Positions 6,274 to 8,511 of a DNA stretch of 8,511 nt are shown piece by piece. Source of the stretch: Chloroflexota bacterium (GTDB lineage Bacteria; Chloroflexota; Anaerolineae; Anaerolineales; DRKV01); assembly GCA_011051635.1 (NCBI GenBank), contig DRKV01000301.1, positions 1 to 8,511 of the forward strand, given 5' to 3'. The notes under the pieces were generated by a model. That model had not been told where the DNA came from and ran no database searches. It saw only the letters and a program-made list of their open reading frames with translations. A program made the translations under genes and the position numbers. Every line of letters begins with the position of its first letter. Within the stretch, counting starts at the first letter, position 1.

Positions 6274-8061
6274 TCACGGTTTCCCGTTCAGGGAGGTATG
6301 CAGGGATTGGCGCACGGCATCAGGGGGAATATCCATCAGGACGACCAGGCGCTCCACCACCTGGCGGAAGACAGGGGCGGCGACGACAGAACCCCAGATG
6401 GATGCGGTCGGCTTCTCAATCCAGATGTAAACCACGAACTGCGGGTCGTCCACCGGACCCCAGCCCACAAAGGAGGCGTTGGTCACGTCGCTGGTGTAGC
6501 CGTAGGGGGTGGGGATTTCCGCCGTGCCGGTCTTTCCGGCCAGGCGGTAGCCTTCCACCAGCGCCACGGAGGATTCCTCCTCCAGCGATTGCGCCAGCAT
6601 CTCGGTCACGGTAGCCGCCGTCTCGGCGGAGATGGGCTGGTTGGTCACCTGGGTGGGGATGTCGTATTGGTAGCCTTTGTCCACGATGGCCTTGACCACG
6701 TGGGGCGTGACCATTTTACCCTGATTGGCGAGCGCGGCAACCGCGGTGACCATCTGAACGGGGGTGACGGAAACGCCCTGCCCGAAGGAATTCGTCCCCA
6801 GGTCGGCGTCGTACCAGTTGGAGTCGCCGGGGTGTTTGAGGTGCCCTGTGGCCTCTCCGGCCAGGTCAATGCCGGTGCGGCGTCCGATGCCGAAAGCATC
6901 CATGTAGTTGTAGAACTGGCGCACGCCCAGTTGGGAGGCCACCCAGGCCAGGCAGACGTTCAGGGAGTGCTGCATACAGCCGGTCATGTTCTGCGGCCCC
7001 CAGGCTCCGCCGTCCCAGTTGCGGATGGTGATACCGCCAATCTCGAAAGCGCCCTGGTCAATGAATTCGGTCTTCGGGGTGACCGCTCCGGCATCTATGG
7101 CGGAGGCCATGGTCAAGACCTTGAAGACGGAGCCGGGTTCGTAAGCCTGGCTGATGGCGCGGTTGAAAGGGGTGCTGCTGTCCCGAAAGATGTCGGCGTA
7201 GCGCCAGTACTCGTTGGGGTTGAGTTGCGGAGTGGATGCCATCGCCAGGATTTCGCCCGTTTTGGGGTCCATTACCACGATGGTGCCGGATGCCGCTCCG
7301 TTGGCTTCCACGCTGGTGCGCAGGATGTCCTCGACGGCATCCTGGATTTCTCGGTTGATGGTCAAAATCAAACTTGCCCCTACCGGGGAGATGTCGTCGG
7401 CATCTACCTTGTAGGGGTTTTGGGCTATCCAGACTTCTTTGGCGTTGCCCGCCAGCAGGTCGTTGAATTTTTCCTCCAGTCCGAAGTACCCGCGTCCTTC
7501 CACGCTGACGAAGCCCAGGAGGTTGGAGGCCAGATTGTCTTCGGGGTAGTAGCGCATCAAATGCGGCTGATACACCAGCCCATCCAGAGAGGGGGGCGGA
7601 ACCCCCTTTGCGGAGGGCGCGGTGTTCCCCGCGAGTTTGGTCTGCTCCCGATAGGTTTCCAACTGCTCTACCTGTTCGGCGGAAACGTAGTCGGTAAGCA
7701 CCACGTAGCGGGGCGTATCGCCCGCGCTGGCCTGGGTGATTTTCTCCAACGTATCAACCGGGTCCAGCCCCAGGATAGCGTGCAGAGCGGAGGCAATCGT
7801 ATTGGCGTTCTTGACGCGGTGGGTCTCCACGCCTACCTGGTAGACGGTGATATTCCCGGCCAGGGTGTGTCCCCAGCGGTCGTAGATTTGCCCGCGGGTA
7901 GGTTCCAGTGTGGATTGGTATTCCTGGTATTGCTCAGCCTGGGCGCGCAGGGCCTCGGCCATGGGCGTGAATTGCATCCGCCCGATTTGGCCGACGATAG
8001 CCAGACCAAAAACGCCGAAAAAGAGGCCTAAAAGGCTGTAGCGCCAGGATGATGGTCTCAT
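6274..8061 (-). CDS. ftsI: FtsI, class B penicillin-binding protein (septal transpeptidase)
   Basis: FtsI cross-links septal peptidoglycan as a DD-transpeptidase and is the probable partner of the FtsW encoded downstream. From ATG 8061-8059 it has 595 residues. A short cytoplasmic tail precedes one membrane segment (about 8-26). The pedestal domain has EPTRGQIYDRWGHTLA (53-68) and RYYPEDNLASNLLG (170-183). The transpeptidase domain has the active-site SVFK (Ser311, Lys314), SLN (366-368) and KTGTAEIP (510-517). It ends soon after this domain, with no PASTA repeats. Upstream in-frame TTG codons, reaching to 8157, would overlap the previous gene and add sequence unlike the family. No Shine-Dalgarno is visible before the ATG. 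A Pro/Gly-rich insert around residues 144-158 is encoded by DNA with a G5/C5 hairpin. The stop codon is followed almost at once by the heptamer array. Confidence 0.94.
   Translation of the reverse strand: MRPSSWRYSLLGLFFGVFGLAIVGQIGRMQFTPMAEALRAQAEQYQEYQSTLEPTRGQIYDRWGHTLAGNITVYQVGVETHRVKNANTIASALHAILGLDPVDTLEKITQASAGDTPRYVVLTDYVSAEQVEQLETYREQTKLAGNTAPSAKGVPPPSLDGLVYQPHLMRYYPEDNLASNLLGFVSVEGRGYFGLEEKFNDLLAGNAKEVWIAQNPYKVDADDISPVGASLILTINREIQDAVEDILRTSVEANGAASGTIVVMDPKTGEILAMASTPQLNPNEYWRYADIFRDSSTPFNRAISQAYEPGSVFKVLTMASAIDAGAVTPKTEFIDQGAFEIGGITIRNWDGGAWGPQNMTGCMQHSLNVCLAWVASQLGVRQFYNYMDAFGIGRRTGIDLAGEATGHLKHPGDSNWYDADLGTNSFGQGVSVTPVQMVTAVAALANQGKMVTPHVVKAIVDKGYQYDIPTQVTNQPISAETAATVTEMLAQSLEEESSVALVEGYRLAGKTGTAEIPTPYGYTSDVTNASFVGWGPVDDPQFVVYIWIEKPTASIWGSVVAAPVFRQVVERLVVLMDIPPDAVRQSLHTSLNGKP
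7592..7606. repeat. Small G5/C5 inverted repeat inside ftsI
   Basis: GGGGG at 7592-7596 and CCCCC at 7602-7606 flank a 5-nt loop (cggaa). It lies in the codons of the Pro/Gly-rich stretch of the FtsI pedestal domain. Further GC-rich half-sites (ggtgttccccgcg) lie nearby at 7621-7633. Confidence 0.6.
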
Positions 8062-8086
8062 GGGGCAAGAAAGTGGGGCAAGAAAG
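8061..8086. repeat. Perfect 13-bp tandem duplication at the ftsI start
   Basis: tggggcaagaaag occurs twice in direct succession (8061-8073 and 8074-8086). It fills the gap between the ftsL-like stop (8090-8088) and the ftsI coding region and includes the first base of the ftsI ATG. On the coding strand it is pyrimidine-rich (CTTTCTTGCCCCA twice), so it supplies no Shine-Dalgarno. It resembles the DNA just before murF. Confidence 0.9.
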
Positions 8087-8087
8087 G

Positions 8088-8511
8088 TTATGGGGTAGCA
8101 GGCAGGGCGCTGACGACTTGCGGCCAGCCCAGGGTGGTGAATTGCCGTTGGACCCAATCGAGCAGGGATTCGGAAAAATCTGGATGTACCAGCGTTTGGG
8201 GAGGCGGGGTAGGGGCGGGAGCCAGAGTTACGGGAGCGCGTCCGTTGTAGCCGGGGACGACTACGTATTGAATCTGCTCCGGGGAGGCAGGAACCAGCCC
8301 CAATTTTTCGGCGCGTTCCTGCAACGTGTCCGCGGCGGTCAATGCTGCCAGTTGGACCGTCAAATCGGCGTTGACGCGCCGCGTCCTCTCGATTTCAGCC
8401 TGCATATACTGAATTTCGCGCCCCAGGGTGGCAGCGCGTGAACTCACGCTCAGGTACAGACTGGCCAGGAGAGCCAGCGATACCAGTCCCAACAGAAAAG
8501 ACCCCAGCCAG
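8088..8511 (-). CDS. ftsL: FtsL/DivIC-like septum protein, 5' end outside the window
   Basis: This is a small bitopic protein of the FtsL/DivIC type, which scaffolds the FtsQ-FtsL-FtsB complex and helps activate FtsW-FtsI. A membrane segment (WLGSFLLGLVSLALLASLYL) is followed by a heptad-type coiled coil running through REIQYMQAEIERTRR and NADLTVQLAALT. The family-like end of the coil, LQERAEKLGLVPASPEQIQYV, comes next. A Pro-rich linker (APAPTPPPQ) and a 30-residue tail ending in PATP finish the protein. The frame is open to the right edge. The TTG at 8492-8490 is a possible start, but it falls inside the membrane segment, so the true start is most likely beyond 8511. The assignment rests on topology, coiled coil and position directly before ftsI; such proteins diverge fast, so DivIC is an equal alternative name. 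Confidence 0.75.
   Translation of the reverse strand, partial: WLGSFLLGLVSLALLASLYLSVSSRAATLGREIQYMQAEIERTRRVNADLTVQLAALTAADTLQERAEKLGLVPASPEQIQYVVVPGYNGRAPVTLAPAPTPPPQTLVHPDFSESLLDWVQRQFTTLGWPQVVSALPATP

Noticed and set aside
815..8031. Very long open frames on the plus strand (for example 815-2461, 2431-4083, 4658-6430, 6298-8031)
   Set aside because: They lie exactly antisense to recognised dcw genes, read as Gln/His/Gly/Pro-rich sequence without family motifs, and are a known effect of GC-rich codon use in the opposite strand.
8062..8157. N-terminal extension of FtsI from the TTG at 8157
   Set aside because: It overlaps the end of the ftsL-like gene, has a poor start codon, and the added residues do not resemble the short cytoplasmic tail of class B PBPs; ATG 8061 directly precedes the membrane segment.

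Overview
The window is a stretch of a division and cell wall (dcw) gene cluster, with every gene on the minus strand. Read in transcription order from the right edge it holds: an ftsL-like gene (its start lies outside the window), ftsI (class B penicillin-binding protein), murF, mraY, murD, ftsW, murG, and the first ten codons of one more gene that runs off the left edge. The DNA is GC-rich. The gene order, the style of the proteins (the MurG loop with YVPDIEPG, the MurD motif NDSIATAPE) and the short intergenic tandem arrays suggest a member of the Chloroflexota, probably Anaerolineae-like. That placement is inference from memory, not from a search.

Layout: 8511-8088 ftsL-like; 26-nt gap containing a perfect 13-bp duplication; 8061-6274 ftsI; a 188-nt gap (6273-6086) filled almost entirely by two different tandem arrays, one of 7-bp and one of 8-bp units; 6085-4667 murF; 4670-3663 mraY (4-nt GTGA overlap); 3666-2290 murD (4-nt ATGA overlap); 2311-1064 ftsW (22-nt overlap); 1152-25 murG (unusually long 89-nt overlap); 32-1 start of the next gene (8-nt overlap). 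From murF onward each gene overlaps the next, so one transcript with coupled translation is likely. No terminator or convincing promoter is visible.

Together the genes build and polymerise the lipid-linked peptidoglycan precursor for septation. MurD adds glutamate and MurF adds D-Ala-D-Ala to the UDP-MurNAc peptide. MraY moves this to undecaprenyl phosphate (lipid I), and MurG adds GlcNAc (lipid II). FtsW polymerises the glycan and FtsI cross-links it, with FtsL as the membrane scaffold. murE, normally between ftsI and murF, is absent; the repeat arrays sit exactly where it would be.

No new defence or mobile system is present. The points worth a second look are the paired 7-bp and 8-bp arrays and their stop-free frame into murF, the missing murE, a MurG that lacks several residues regarded as invariant, a MurD with Ile for the substrate-site Lys, and the 89-nt ftsW/murG overlap.
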